Below, in pieces: positions 25,396-33,781 of a stretch of DNA of 64,000 bases (position 1 is the stretch's first letter; every line of letters starts with the position of its first letter). The stretch spans positions 1-64,000 of the forward strand of contig NZ_SJSM01000025.1 of NCBI RefSeq assembly GCF_004331685.1, written 5' to 3'. A program made the translations under genes and the position numbers. Origin of the DNA: Pedobacter hiemivivus. Lineage in GTDB: Bacteria > Bacteroidota > Bacteroidia > Sphingobacteriales > Sphingobacteriaceae. The notes beneath the pieces are model-generated. The model searched no databases and was not told where the DNA came from. It saw nothing but the letters and a program-made list of their open reading frames with translations.

Positions 25396-27096
25396 ATGCT
25401 AAACGTTAAAAATCTCGACATACAATTCCTCAATAAGGAAGACAACACCTGGCTTAAAGCAGTTAACGATGTCAGTTTCAGTATTGAAAAGGGAAAAGTA
25501 TTGGGCATTGTTGGTGAATCAGGCTCCGGAAAATCTGTGACTTCGTTTTCTATTATGCGCTTGCACGATCCGCAAAGCACCAAAATTGGTGGTGAAATTG
25601 ATTTTCAACAAATCAACCTCCTCAATTTATCGTCCGAGGAAATCAGGAAATATCGCGGACACAAAATCGCCATGATATTTCAGGAACCCATGACTTCGCT
25701 TAACCCGGTATTTACTTGTGGTTACCAGGTTAAAGAGGCCATTATGCTGCACCAAAAAGTAGATAAACATACAGCCAAGGCACAAACCATCGCTTTGTTT
25801 AAGGAAGTGCAATTGCCTCGTCCCGAGAATATTTTTGACAGTTACCCACACCAGTTGTCGGGCGGACAAAAACAACGGGTAATGATTGCCATGGCTTTGA
25901 GCTGTAACCCGGAATTGTTGATTGCTGACGAGCCTACCACGGCATTAGATGTAACGGTACAAAAAACAATACTGGAGCTGTTATTAAAGCTAAAAACCGA
26001 GCGTGGCATGGCCATGATTTTTATATCCCACGACTTAGCAGTAGTAAGGGAGATTGCCGATGAAGTGGCCGTGATGTACAAAGGAGAAATTGTAGAACAA
26101 GGCCCGGCAAAAGTCTTATTTGAAACACCGAAACATCCTTATACTAAAGGCTTGCTGGCTTGCAGACCTAGTCCACAGCGATTATTGAAAAAACTGCCTG
26201 TAGTGGCTGATTTTTTAAATGAGAACAAGGATATGGCTATCGCCCACCTGTTGGAGATAAATAGCTATACCCCTGAGGAAATTGCTGCACGCAGGGAAAA
26301 GCTGTACAGCACAGCTCCTTTGCTGCAAGTAAAACAGCTATGCACCTGGTATCCCATCAGTAAAGGTTTGTTTGGTAAGGCAAAGGACTACGTTAAAGCG
26401 GTAGATGATATCACTTTTGACGTGTTTCCGGGCGAAACGCTGGGGCTGGTAGGCGAATCGGGATGTGGAAAGACGACTTTAGGGCGGAGCATCATTCGCT
26501 TAGTCGAACCAACATCGGGTAGCATTCTATTTGATGGAAGCGATATTACTTCGCTGAAAACAGCGGAGCTGAGAAAAATGAGACGGGATGTGCAGATTAT
26601 CTTTCAAGACCCCTACTCTTCGTTAAACCCACGTTTAACAGTGGGCAATGCCTTGATGGAGCCTTTGCAAGTACATAAAATGTTCGATAATGATGAGCAA
26701 CGTAAGGCGCATGTGATGAATTTATTGAACCGGGTAGATTTAAAACCTGAGCATTTTAACAGGTATCCGCACGAGTTTTCTGGTGGACAAAGGCAGCGGA
26801 TTGTGATCGCCAGAGCCTTGGCTTTACAGCCGAAATTCATCATTTGTGATGAATCTGTATCGGCGCTGGATGTATCGGTTCAGGCTCAGGTATTGAATTT
26901 GCTGCGCGAACTACAGCAGGAATTTGGACTAACTTATATATTCATTTCTCATGATCTGGCAGTGGTAAAACACTTGTCGGACCGCATGATTGTGATGAAT
27001 AAAGGTAAAATTGAAGAGCAAGGTTTCCCGGAAGATATTTACAACAACCCGCAAGCGGAGTACACCAAGAAACTGATTGCAGCAATACCAGGCTAA
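25396..27096 (+). CDS. Double-domain peptide-type ABC transporter ATPase
   Basis: A 566-residue fusion of two ABC ATPases of the dipeptide/oligopeptide (DppD-DppF, GsiA) type. Domain 1 has Walker A G-E-S-G-S-G-K-S, signature L-S-G-G-Q-K-Q-R and Walker B A-D-E-P-T-T-A-L-D; domain 2 has G-E-S-G-C-G-K-T, S-G-G-Q-R-Q-R and C-D-E-S-V-S-A-L-D (Ser replacing the usual Pro). Each is followed by an oligopeptide-type C-terminal region. The M-L-N-V-K start at 25396 fits the family better than an ATG at 25354 or earlier. No permease or binding-protein gene lies nearby, so its membrane partners are elsewhere. It overlaps the convergent MscS gene by 4 bases. Confidence 0.92.
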   Translation: MLNVKNLDIQFLNKEDNTWLKAVNDVSFSIEKGKVLGIVGESGSGKSVTSFSIMRLHDPQSTKIGGEIDFQQINLLNLSSEEIRKYRGHKIAMIFQEPMTSLNPVFTCGYQVKEAIMLHQKVDKHTAKAQTIALFKEVQLPRPENIFDSYPHQLSGGQKQRVMIAMALSCNPELLIADEPTTALDVTVQKTILELLLKLKTERGMAMIFISHDLAVVREIADEVAVMYKGEIVEQGPAKVLFETPKHPYTKGLLACRPSPQRLLKKLPVVADFLNENKDMAIAHLLEINSYTPEEIAARREKLYSTAPLLQVKQLCTWYPISKGLFGKAKDYVKAVDDITFDVFPGETLGLVGESGCGKTTLGRSIIRLVEPTSGSILFDGSDITSLKTAELRKMRRDVQIIFQDPYSSLNPRLTVGNALMEPLQVHKMFDNDEQRKAHVMNLLNRVDLKPEHFNRYPHEFSGGQRQRIVIARALALQPKFIICDESVSALDVSVQAQVLNLLRELQQEFGLTYIFISHDLAVVKHLSDRMIVMNKGKIEEQGFPEDIYNNPQAEYTKKLIAAIPG

Positions 27097-28067
27097 TCTT
27101 TTATAAGCGTAGCTGAAAGTCGGATTAAACCAGTATTCACGGCTCTTCTGATCTCTCTTTCTTTAATTTTATCGTATCTTTTTAATAAGATCATCGCCTT
27201 AAATATCACCACATCTTTATTAATGGAGATCGTTTTAACCGTCAACCCACCCTCTACCACATTCTCAGAATAGGGCTCGATAATTTTGTTCAGATGGTTC
27301 TCTATATACTCTGGGGTATACCCATTGGCAATGGACATATCGAACTCAATACTTAGCTTTTTAATGTTCTGTTTAGACTGATTGATGATGACAGAGCTGA
27401 ATACTACAGAATTGGGAATGATCACCATATCACTGTCTTCATTTTGCAGGATCATATTGATCAAGGTAATGTCGAGAATTTTCCCTTCATGCTCCCCCAT
27501 TTTGATGTGATCTCCAAGGGATAAACGATCTGAGAACATGATGATTAAACCGTTGATCATATTGGTTACATAGTCTTTAAAGGTTAAAGCTACGGCCGCC
27601 GCAACGATGGATACGCTAAAAACAAGATCAACCAGCTTTACTTCTAACAAAGACACAACAGCAAGGCCAAAAAACACCACGTTGAGAATAGAGGTAATCC
27701 GGTTGATACCAAGAATGAAGTTATCCTTGATATTGCTTTTAAAACGATGTTTACGGATATACCAGTAAATGATGATCAATCGCAAAACAGAAACTACCAA
27801 ACTGGGACCAAGGAAGACCACTACTGCACCTGCAAGCTTCTCTATACGCGGGTATTGGCTAAATAAAATGGGTTTATTGACAAACAAATAGACCAGAAAT
27901 AAACAAACAACTGCTTTGATCCCAAGCATAAAAAGCTCTTTCCCTGTTTTTCGTTCTCTGTCTTCAATCATTTTAAATCGTTTTAAGTTCGGCAATCTGC
28001 GTGTAATCAAAGATACAAAATCCAACAATACTCGGTTCAAATTGTTACCTTCGGGTGATTCATACAT
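27093..28067 (-). CDS. MscS-family mechanosensitive ion channel
   Basis: A membrane protein of up to 324 residues. Hydrophobic helices lie at about 49-68, 82-105 and 130-150, then the pore-lining TM3 and the MscS beta domain (G-D-H-I-K-M-G-E-H-E-G-K-I-L-D-I near 188-203, I-P-N-S-V-V-F near 218-224) and a C-terminal alpha/beta domain. Such channels open under membrane tension to release solutes after hypo-osmotic shock. The long start at 28067 leaves 5 bases to the divergent rnr start; ATG 27971 would give a 292-residue protein keeping all domains and leaving a 101-bp promoter region. Confidence 0.88.
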   Translation of the reverse strand: MYESPEGNNLNRVLLDFVSLITRRLPNLKRFKMIEDRERKTGKELFMLGIKAVVCLFLVYLFVNKPILFSQYPRIEKLAGAVVVFLGPSLVVSVLRLIIIYWYIRKHRFKSNIKDNFILGINRITSILNVVFFGLAVVSLLEVKLVDLVFSVSIVAAAVALTFKDYVTNMINGLIIMFSDRLSLGDHIKMGEHEGKILDITLINMILQNEDSDMVIIPNSVVFSSVIINQSKQNIKKLSIEFDMSIANGYTPEYIENHLNKIIEPYSENVVEGGLTVKTISINKDVVIFKAMILLKRYDKIKEREIRRAVNTGLIRLSATLIKD

Positions 28068-28072
28068 AGACT

Positions 28073-30205
28073 ATGGCAAAAAAGAAATCGTCTCATCTGG
28101 AACTCGTTTTAATCCAATTGATTAGCGATGTGCTGGAAAAGAGCAACAACGAAGCCCTGAATTATAAGCAGATTTCGGCTAAATTAAATATTACGGATGC
28201 GGCATCCCGGGACACCATACTGGACGTACTAAAAGAGCAGTCAAAAAAGGGCGTATTTTTGGAACCTGAGAAAGGAAAATTCAAGTTAAAAGACCTGAAA
28301 ACATTCTTGACTGGAAAGGTCGATATGACCGCGGATGGTTCTGCATTTGTGATTCCTGATGATGAGTTTGAAAAAGACATTTTTGTATCCGCCAGAAAGC
28401 TGCACAATGCACTACATGGCGATAAGGTAAAAGTATATATATACGCCAAAAAGAGTGGGCGCAAGAATGAAGGTGAAGTTGTAGAAATCATTACGCGTGC
28501 GAAGACCGATTTTATTGGTGTGATCAGAATTTCTGACCGTTACGCTTTCGTAAATATCGACGACCGTAAAATGCTGCATGACATTTTTGTTCCTTTGAGC
28601 GACATCAACGGCGCTACAAATGGACAAAAAGTACAGGTAACCATTACGGAATGGCCTGAAGGAGCTAAAAACCCAATTGGCCGCATCATCAACATTTTAG
28701 GTACTCAGGGTGAGAATAATACCGAGATGAACGCCATCCTTGCACAGTATGGCTTTCCGCTAAGTTTCCCTGCTGAGGTAGAAAACGAAGCAAATTCCAT
28801 CCCAGAGCAGGTATCTGACGCTGAAATAAAAGGCCGCAAGGACTTTAGAGATACGGTTACGTTTACCATTGATCCTGCTGATGCCAAAGATTTTGATGAC
28901 GCTATTTCTTTTAAAACATTAGAGAACGGCAATTATGAGATCGGGGTACACATTGCTGATGTTTCGCATTATGTACAACCCAATAGCTACCTGGATAAAG
29001 AAGCCTACTCGAGGGCAACTTCGGTATACCTGGTTGATCGCGTGATCCCGATGTTACCTGAGCGTTTGAGCAACGGTGTTTGCTCGCTTCGCCCAAATGA
29101 AGATAAACTTTGTTTTGCAGCTGTATTTGAACTGAACGATAAAGCCGATATCATTACAGAATGGTTTGGACGTACGGTGATCCACTCGGACAGACGTTTT
29201 AGCTATGAAGAAGCGCAGGAAGTAATTGAAAATAAAGCAGGTGATTATGCTGCTGAAATCCTCAAGCTAAATGAACTGGCCTATATATTACGCGACAAAA
29301 AGTTTAAAAACGGTGCCATCAGCTTTGAAAGTACTGAAGTAAAGTTTCATCTGGATGAAAATGGTAAGCCAATTGGGGTTTACGTAAAAGAACGTAAGGA
29401 TGCCCATAAGCTGATAGAAGACTTTATGCTATTGGCCAATAAGAAGGTGGCTGAATTTATCGCTAAAAAAGGAAAAGGCAAAGAGAAATATACTTTTGTA
29501 TACCGTTCTCACGATTCGCCAAACCTGGAAAACCTGAACACTTTTGCTTTATTTGCCGCCCGCTTTGGGTATAAAATCAATACGAAATCGGATAAGGAGA
29601 TTGCAAAATCTTTAAATTACCTGATGGAAGATGTGGAAGGCAAAAAAGAACAAAACGTGTTGACACAGCTGGCCATTAGATCGATGGCAAAAGCCATTTA
29701 TACGACTAAAAAAACCAGTCATTACGGATTGGCATTTGACCATTATACCCACTTCACCTCTCCTATCCGTCGTTACCCCGATGTGATGGTACACCGACTG
29801 CTTGCTGCTTATTTAAACAATGAGAAATCGGCTAATGAGGAAGAATATGAAGTTGCAGCATCGCATTCATCGGCCATGGAAAAACGTGCGGCTGATGCTG
29901 AGCGTGCATCCATCAAATACAAACAAGCTGAATACCTGGAAGAAAATGTAGGCAATCTCTTTGCTGGCATCATATCGGGTGTTACAGAATGGGGAATGTA
30001 TGTAGAGCTCACCGCAAACAAATGTGAGGGCATGATCCGACTGCGTGACATTACCGATGATTTTTATGTGCTAGACGAAAAAAACTATTGTATTGTTGGT
30101 CAGCGTAAACATAAAAAATACCAGTTGGGCGATGAGGTGATGGTAAAAGTAAAAAAAGTAGACTTATCTAAACGTCAGATAGATTTCTCATTAATTCAAC
30201 AATAA
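28073..30205 (+). CDS. rnr: Ribonuclease R
   Basis: A 710-residue 3'-5' exoribonuclease of the RNase II superfamily. In order: N-terminal winged-helix region (about 5-65), cold-shock domains (about 80-220), catalytic RNB domain (about 255-580) with the four-Asp metal site in D-P-A-D-A-K-D-F-D-D-A near 263-273, and a C-terminal S1 domain (about 625-708). It degrades structured RNA and takes part in rRNA quality control. The basic tail found in E. coli RNase R is missing. The next gene (polyprenyl synthetase) follows after about 30 bases and may be co-transcribed. Confidence 0.95.
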   Translation: MAKKKSSHLELVLIQLISDVLEKSNNEALNYKQISAKLNITDAASRDTILDVLKEQSKKGVFLEPEKGKFKLKDLKTFLTGKVDMTADGSAFVIPDDEFEKDIFVSARKLHNALHGDKVKVYIYAKKSGRKNEGEVVEIITRAKTDFIGVIRISDRYAFVNIDDRKMLHDIFVPLSDINGATNGQKVQVTITEWPEGAKNPIGRIINILGTQGENNTEMNAILAQYGFPLSFPAEVENEANSIPEQVSDAEIKGRKDFRDTVTFTIDPADAKDFDDAISFKTLENGNYEIGVHIADVSHYVQPNSYLDKEAYSRATSVYLVDRVIPMLPERLSNGVCSLRPNEDKLCFAAVFELNDKADIITEWFGRTVIHSDRRFSYEEAQEVIENKAGDYAAEILKLNELAYILRDKKFKNGAISFESTEVKFHLDENGKPIGVYVKERKDAHKLIEDFMLLANKKVAEFIAKKGKGKEKYTFVYRSHDSPNLENLNTFALFAARFGYKINTKSDKEIAKSLNYLMEDVEGKKEQNVLTQLAIRSMAKAIYTTKKTSHYGLAFDHYTHFTSPIRRYPDVMVHRLLAAYLNNEKSANEEEYEVAASHSSAMEKRAADAERASIKYKQAEYLEENVGNLFAGIISGVTEWGMYVELTANKCEGMIRLRDITDDFYVLDEKNYCIVGQRKHKKYQLGDEVMVKVKKVDLSKRQIDFSLIQQ

Positions 30206-30236
30206 AATAAGATTCCGGTAAATTCCTTTGCAAAAA

Positions 30237-31205
30237 ATGTATACTCCTAATCAATTACAAGAAGTTATAGAAAACGCTGTTCGAAACATTAATTATCCTG
30301 CACATCCTGAAAGACTTTATGAGCCCATACGTTACATTATGAGCTTAGGGGGCAAAAGAATAAGACCTGTATTGACTTTGATGGCTGCAGATTTGTTTAA
30401 TGGGGATATACAGACTGCAATGCCTGCCGCATTGGCTATTGAGACCTTTCATAATTTTACCTTGATCCATGATGACATTATGGACAATGCGCCACTAAGA
30501 CGGGGTAAACAAACGGTGCATGAGAAATGGGGTGTAAACAATGCCATTTTAAGTGGCGATGTGATGATGGTAGAAGCCAATAAACAATTATCTATGCTGA
30601 ACAGTACGGTTTTAAAAGACGCGCTGAACACTTTTAACACTACTGCTCAAGGTGTGTGTGAAGGTCAGCAATTGGATATGGAGTTTGAAGAGCAACAAGT
30701 AGTAAGCATTACCGACTATATTAACATGATTCGCCTAAAGACAGCTGTTCTTTTAGGGGGTGCCATGAAGCTAGGCGCACAAGTGGCCGGAGCCAGTGTG
30801 ACTGATGCCGAGCAGATGTATGAGTTTGGCGAAAACCTGGGTATAGCTTTCCAATTGCAGGATGATATTTTAGATGTGTACGGCGACCCGGAGAAGTTTG
30901 GGAAACAGGTAGGCGGCGATATCATTGCCAATAAAAAGACCTTATTGCTGCTCAAATTAAAAGAACTGGCTAATGAAAGTGATTTAATGGAGTTGGAGCA
31001 GCAAAGCATTAACAAAGATCATACAGATAAAATTAGAAACACGACTGCGCTTTATGATGATTACAACATCAGAGAGCTGGCAAATGTGGAGATGAGAAAT
31101 TACTCTGACAATGCTTTTAGCGCGTTAACCTCTTTAAAAGTTGATGAGGAGCGTAAGACGGAGTTGTTTAAATTGGCTGCTCTGTTAATGAACAGGGAGT
31201 ATTAG
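30237..31205 (+). CDS. Trans-isoprenyl diphosphate synthase
   Basis: A 322-residue all-helical prenyltransferase. The first Asp-rich motif D-D-I-M-D (near 80-84, then R-R-G) and second D-D-I-L-D (near 208-212) bind Mg2+ and the allylic diphosphate; G-G-K-R-I-R-P near 40-46 binds IPP. It lengthens prenyl diphosphates, probably to the all-trans octaprenyl or similar chain for menaquinone. Residues before the first motif are not obviously bulky, in line with a medium to long chain product, but length cannot be fixed by eye. ATG 30237 is preferred to TTG 30228. Confidence 0.92.
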   Translation: MYTPNQLQEVIENAVRNINYPAHPERLYEPIRYIMSLGGKRIRPVLTLMAADLFNGDIQTAMPAALAIETFHNFTLIHDDIMDNAPLRRGKQTVHEKWGVNNAILSGDVMMVEANKQLSMLNSTVLKDALNTFNTTAQGVCEGQQLDMEFEEQQVVSITDYINMIRLKTAVLLGGAMKLGAQVAGASVTDAEQMYEFGENLGIAFQLQDDILDVYGDPEKFGKQVGGDIIANKKTLLLLKLKELANESDLMELEQQSINKDHTDKIRNTTALYDDYNIRELANVEMRNYSDNAFSALTSLKVDEERKTELFKLAALLMNREY

Positions 31206-31208
31206 GGC

Positions 31209-32171
31209 TTAATAATCGAGTAATTGATTCACTTTCTCTATGGTTAAAGGTTTGGTATAAAAATCCTTCACACATAGGAATGATTTCGCTTTAGAATGTT
31301 CGCTTGGATCAATTGAGGAGGATACGATAACCACATCAATGAAAATATCGAGTTCTTCCATCATTTCCAGAAACCTCCAGCCATCAATATTGGGCATATG
31401 CAGATCTAATAAAATAAGATCTGGTGCATGCTCTTGAATATAAATCAATGCCTTTTGGGGATTGTCAAATACGACGATCCTCTTTTCGCTCGGATGCTTT
31501 CGGATCAACATCTTGTGCATTTTATTGGTGATCACATCGTCATCGACCAACACAATATGCTGATGCGCAGATTTGGCACCAAATTTATCAAAGAGTGCAA
31601 CGTTCTCGCGCTTATTGAGTACTTCGTTTAGCATTTTAATAATCTCATCCAGCTTTACCGCCTGGGTATTGATATCACCAAGCAGCTGTGTAATTTTGAG
31701 CACATCGTAGCTCTCCAACTGGCTATAATTAGTTATAGTAGAAAGACTTAAGATATTGGTAATGGGCGCCCGTAACTGATGAGAGGCCATGTGCGAATAC
31801 TCCCTAATCATGCTAACTAGCCCTTTAGCGCTACTTACATCCATGATGCTGCAAACTACCCCGTCTGTTACGCCATTGATCGTTAAGGGCGTAAAAACGA
31901 TATGAAAGACAAGGTCTGTGGATTTGAATACGGAGAGGCGTTGTTCTATACTAAAACAATGGCCATCGAAGCTTCTTGCCAATAAACGGCCAAAGTTTTT
32001 TTTATATTTCTGTGCAATGATTTCCACAATTGACTCCCCAACTACGGGATTTTTCTCAAAAAAACTACCCAGGTCGCTTAATGAATTGATCTTAAAAAAT
32101 GAGAGCTCATACTTTTTATTGATCAAAAAAAATGAACCTGAGGCCCCTTCGCAATTGTTTCTATGTGGCAT
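31209..32171 (-). CDS. PAS-HisKA-receiver protein lacking an ATPase domain
   Basis: A 320-residue signalling protein. The N-terminal half looks like a PAS sensor (about 10-112). Then comes a HisKA dimerisation segment with phospho-accepting His in E-Y-S-H-M-A-S-H-Q-L-R-A-P-I (about 124-137), which runs to about residue 190. No HATPase_c domain (N, G1 or G2 box) follows; instead a receiver domain starts at about 200, with D-D-D, phospho-acceptor Asp in L-L-D-L-H-M-P (near 257), S-S and Y-T-K-P-L. So it cannot autophosphorylate. It could act as a phosphorelay, a phosphatase or a dimer partner of a full kinase. It contains no membrane helix. Confidence 0.85.
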   Translation of the reverse strand: MPHRNNCEGASGSFFLINKKYELSFFKINSLSDLGSFFEKNPVVGESIVEIIAQKYKKNFGRLLARSFDGHCFSIEQRLSVFKSTDLVFHIVFTPLTINGVTDGVVCSIMDVSSAKGLVSMIREYSHMASHQLRAPITNILSLSTITNYSQLESYDVLKITQLLGDINTQAVKLDEIIKMLNEVLNKRENVALFDKFGAKSAHQHIVLVDDDVITNKMHKMLIRKHPSEKRIVVFDNPQKALIYIQEHAPDLILLDLHMPNIDGWRFLEMMEELDIFIDVVIVSSSIDPSEHSKAKSFLCVKDFYTKPLTIEKVNQLLDY

Positions 32172-32378
32172 TGTTTAACTTGTTTTAAGCGCTATAAGGC
32201 ATATTTGGCCGACATAGGTATATCCTAACCCGACTAAATCGCATTGTTTTTAGCATCAACCCTGTTCATCCCCTTAAGTAAATTGACACCCTATTAAATT
32301 TTATGGAGCTAAAATTGTCTTGTTTTTCAAGCAATTAATCATCCCAATGAGGACAAATCAACGAAATAATTATTAATT

Positions 32379-32747
32379 ATGCAAGAAATTCTATCCAAGA
32401 AAGAGATCGGAGAACGTATAAAAGAATTACGAGTGAATAGCGGCCTCTCACAGGCATTTATAGCTAATATATTGAGCTTGTCGAGGAGTAACTATTCGCA
32501 GATAGAACTTGGTAACCAGTACCCCTCTTTCAATACCTTGCATGAAATAGCAAGGTACTACAGTAAAACTTACGATTGGTTGTTACACGGCGACAGTGCA
32601 GAACAGACGCCTGAAGCCCCAGCGAAGATTAGCTTAATTTTAAGCGATCTGGAAAACGCATTTAAGAGCTTTACAAATTCATTAAAAAAGCTGGAGCATG
32701 AGTTGAACCATATTAGGGCTAAGAAATATAAATCGAAATTACATTAA
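32379..32747 (+). CDS. XRE-family helix-turn-helix regulator
   Basis: A 122-residue protein with a Cro/C1-type helix-turn-helix at about 8-65 (I-K-E-L-R-V-N-S-G-L-S-Q-A-F-I-A and Y-S-Q-I-E-L-G-N-Q-Y-P-S). The C-terminal part is Lys/Glu-rich and may dimerise. It is monocistronic. Its last codons are repeated 132 bases downstream (see the direct repeat at 32860) on the far side of a palindromic element. Target genes unknown. Confidence 0.85.
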   Translation: MQEILSKKEIGERIKELRVNSGLSQAFIANILSLSRSNYSQIELGNQYPSFNTLHEIARYYSKTYDWLLHGDSAEQTPEAPAKISLILSDLENAFKSFTNSLKKLEHELNHIRAKKYKSKLH

Positions 32748-32880
32748 AAAAGAGTTTATCATAAGGCGTTCGTCATCCTGAATTTATTTCAGGACCCCGA
32801 AAGAGAAAGACGGCAAAGCAGGTGCGAGATCCTGAAATAAATTCAGGATGACGATACGCATAAATCGAAATTACACTAAA
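32728..32880. repeat. 21-bp direct repeats flanking the palindromic element
   Basis: The 21-mer at 32728-32748 (end of the XRE gene, starting ATAAATCGAAATTACA) recurs at 32860-32880 with one T-to-C change. The palindrome at 32771-32853 lies between them, with 22 bases on one side and 6 on the other. This looks like a local duplication connected with insertion of the palindrome. Confidence 0.75.
32771..32853. repeat. 83-bp palindromic REP-like element, copy 2
   Basis: Same length and same perfect 24-bp inverted ends as the element at 3283-3365; the ten differences all lie in the centre. It lies in the 3' region of the XRE gene, before the terminator at 32891. Conservation of the arms but not the centre points to selection or recent spread of a hairpin-forming unit. 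Confidence 0.85.
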
Positions 32881-32890
32881 CTAAACCAAT

Positions 32891-32928
32891 AAAAAAAAGG
32901 GCTGATCAAATGATCAGCCCTTTTTTTT
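32891..32928. terminator. Bidirectional terminator between XRE gene and rpmA
   Basis: A 10-bp perfect stem (GGGCTGATCA / TGATCAGCCC) with a 2-base loop, preceded by A8 and followed by T8, so it can end transcripts from both sides: the XRE gene on plus and rplU-rpmA on minus. Confidence 0.9.
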
Positions 32929-32944
32929 ATAGCGTATATTTTAA

Positions 32945-33331
32945 TTACTCTGCTGTTTCAGCTTTAGCTGCTTTCTTAGCAGGGGCTTTTTTAGCAGGTG
33001 CTTTTTCTTCTACAGCTGGAGCATCAGCTTTAACAGCTTTTGCAGGTGCTACTACTTCTTCTTCAGTAAGTACTACTGGGAAAGGAAGAATAGAAACATA
33101 TGATTTGTTATCTTGTTTCTTTTTGAAAACCACAGTACCATCAACTAAAGCGAATAAAGTATGGTCTTTTCCAATACCTACTCCTTTATCAGGATGATGT
33201 TTTGTACCGCGTTGGCGTACTATGATGTTTCCAGAGATTGCAGCCTGTCCACCAAAGATCTTAATACCAAGGCGTTTACTATGCGATTCACGTCCGTTCC
33301 TGGAACTACCGGCTCCTTTTTTATGTGCCAT
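32945..33331 (-). CDS. rpmA: Ribosomal protein bL27 with Lys/Ala-rich C-terminal extension
   Basis: A 128-residue protein. Residues 1-83 are typical bL27 of the 50S peptidyl-transferase region: M-A-H-K-K-G-A-G-S-S-R-N-G-R-E-S then L-G-I-K, G-G-Q, G-N-I-I-V-R-Q-R-G-T and V-G-x-G-K-D-H-T-L-F-A. The last 45 residues are an extra tail of Ala, Lys, Val and Glu with repeated A-P-A-K-K-A units, where most bL27 proteins end near residue 85-90. It follows rplU by 56 bases in a two-gene operon that ends at the terminator at 32891. Confidence 0.96.
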   Translation of the reverse strand: MAHKKGAGSSRNGRESHSKRLGIKIFGGQAAISGNIIVRQRGTKHHPDKGVGIGKDHTLFALVDGTVVFKKKQDNKSYVSILPFPVVLTEEEVVAPAKAVKADAPAVEEKAPAKKAPAKKAAKAETAE

Positions 33332-33387
33332 CTTGTTTTATATTTTATTAACTACCGAAATGAACGGTATTTTTTGTTCAACAATAA

Positions 33388-33699
33388 TTATAAATTGATA
33401 CCAGAGATCTGGATCTTGGTGAAATACTGACGGTGTCCGTTTTTCTTTTTGTATCCTTTTCTACGTTTCTTTTTGAAAACGATTACTTTATCACCTTTTA
33501 AATGAGACACGATTTTAGCTGAAACCGATGCACCTTTCAATGTAGGAGCTCCTACAGAGATTTTACCACCATCTTCAACCAACAATACATTGTCAAATTC
33601 AATACTAGCGCCTTCATCTCCTTGCAAACGGTGTACAAAAAGGTGCTGGTCTTTTGCAACTTTGAATTGCTGTCCTGCTATATTTACTATTGCGTACAT
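33388..33699 (-). CDS. rplU: Ribosomal protein bL21
   Basis: A 103-residue 50S subunit protein with the family pattern M-Y-A-I-V-N-I-A-G-Q-Q-F-K-V at the start, Lys-rich K-K-K-R-R-K-G-Y-K-K-K-N-G-H-R-Q near 76-91 and C-terminal F-T-K-I-Q-I-S-G-I. It binds 23S rRNA. Normal length; first gene of the rplU-rpmA operon, with a clear promoter at 33745-33777. Confidence 0.97.
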   Translation of the reverse strand: MYAIVNIAGQQFKVAKDQHLFVHRLQGDEGASIEFDNVLLVEDGGKISVGAPTLKGASVSAKIVSHLKGDKVIVFKKKRRKGYKKKNGHRQYFTKIQISGINL

Positions 33700-33744
33700 T
33701 GTTAATTAGTTATTATTTTTAAATTGTTTATTTTTATCGAGGTG

Positions 33745-33777
33745 CAAATATAGAACTTTATTTTCTAAATACACAAA
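33745..33777 (-). promoter_or_regulatory. Bacteroidetes-type promoter of rplU-rpmA
   Basis: On the minus strand TTTG (33774-33777), a 21-bp spacer and TATATTTG (33745-33752) match the -33/-7 consensus. It lies about 45 bases before the rplU start. Confidence 0.7.
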
Positions 33778-33781
33778 TGAT

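Noticed and set aside
32172..32378. Possible tRNA or small RNA gene between the PAS-HisKA-REC and XRE genes
   Set aside because: No cloverleaf, no terminator-like hairpin and no -7/-33 pair was visible.
32910..33197. Plus-strand frame opposite rpmA
   Set aside because: Antisense shadow of the Ala/Lys tail of L27; it starts inside the terminator.
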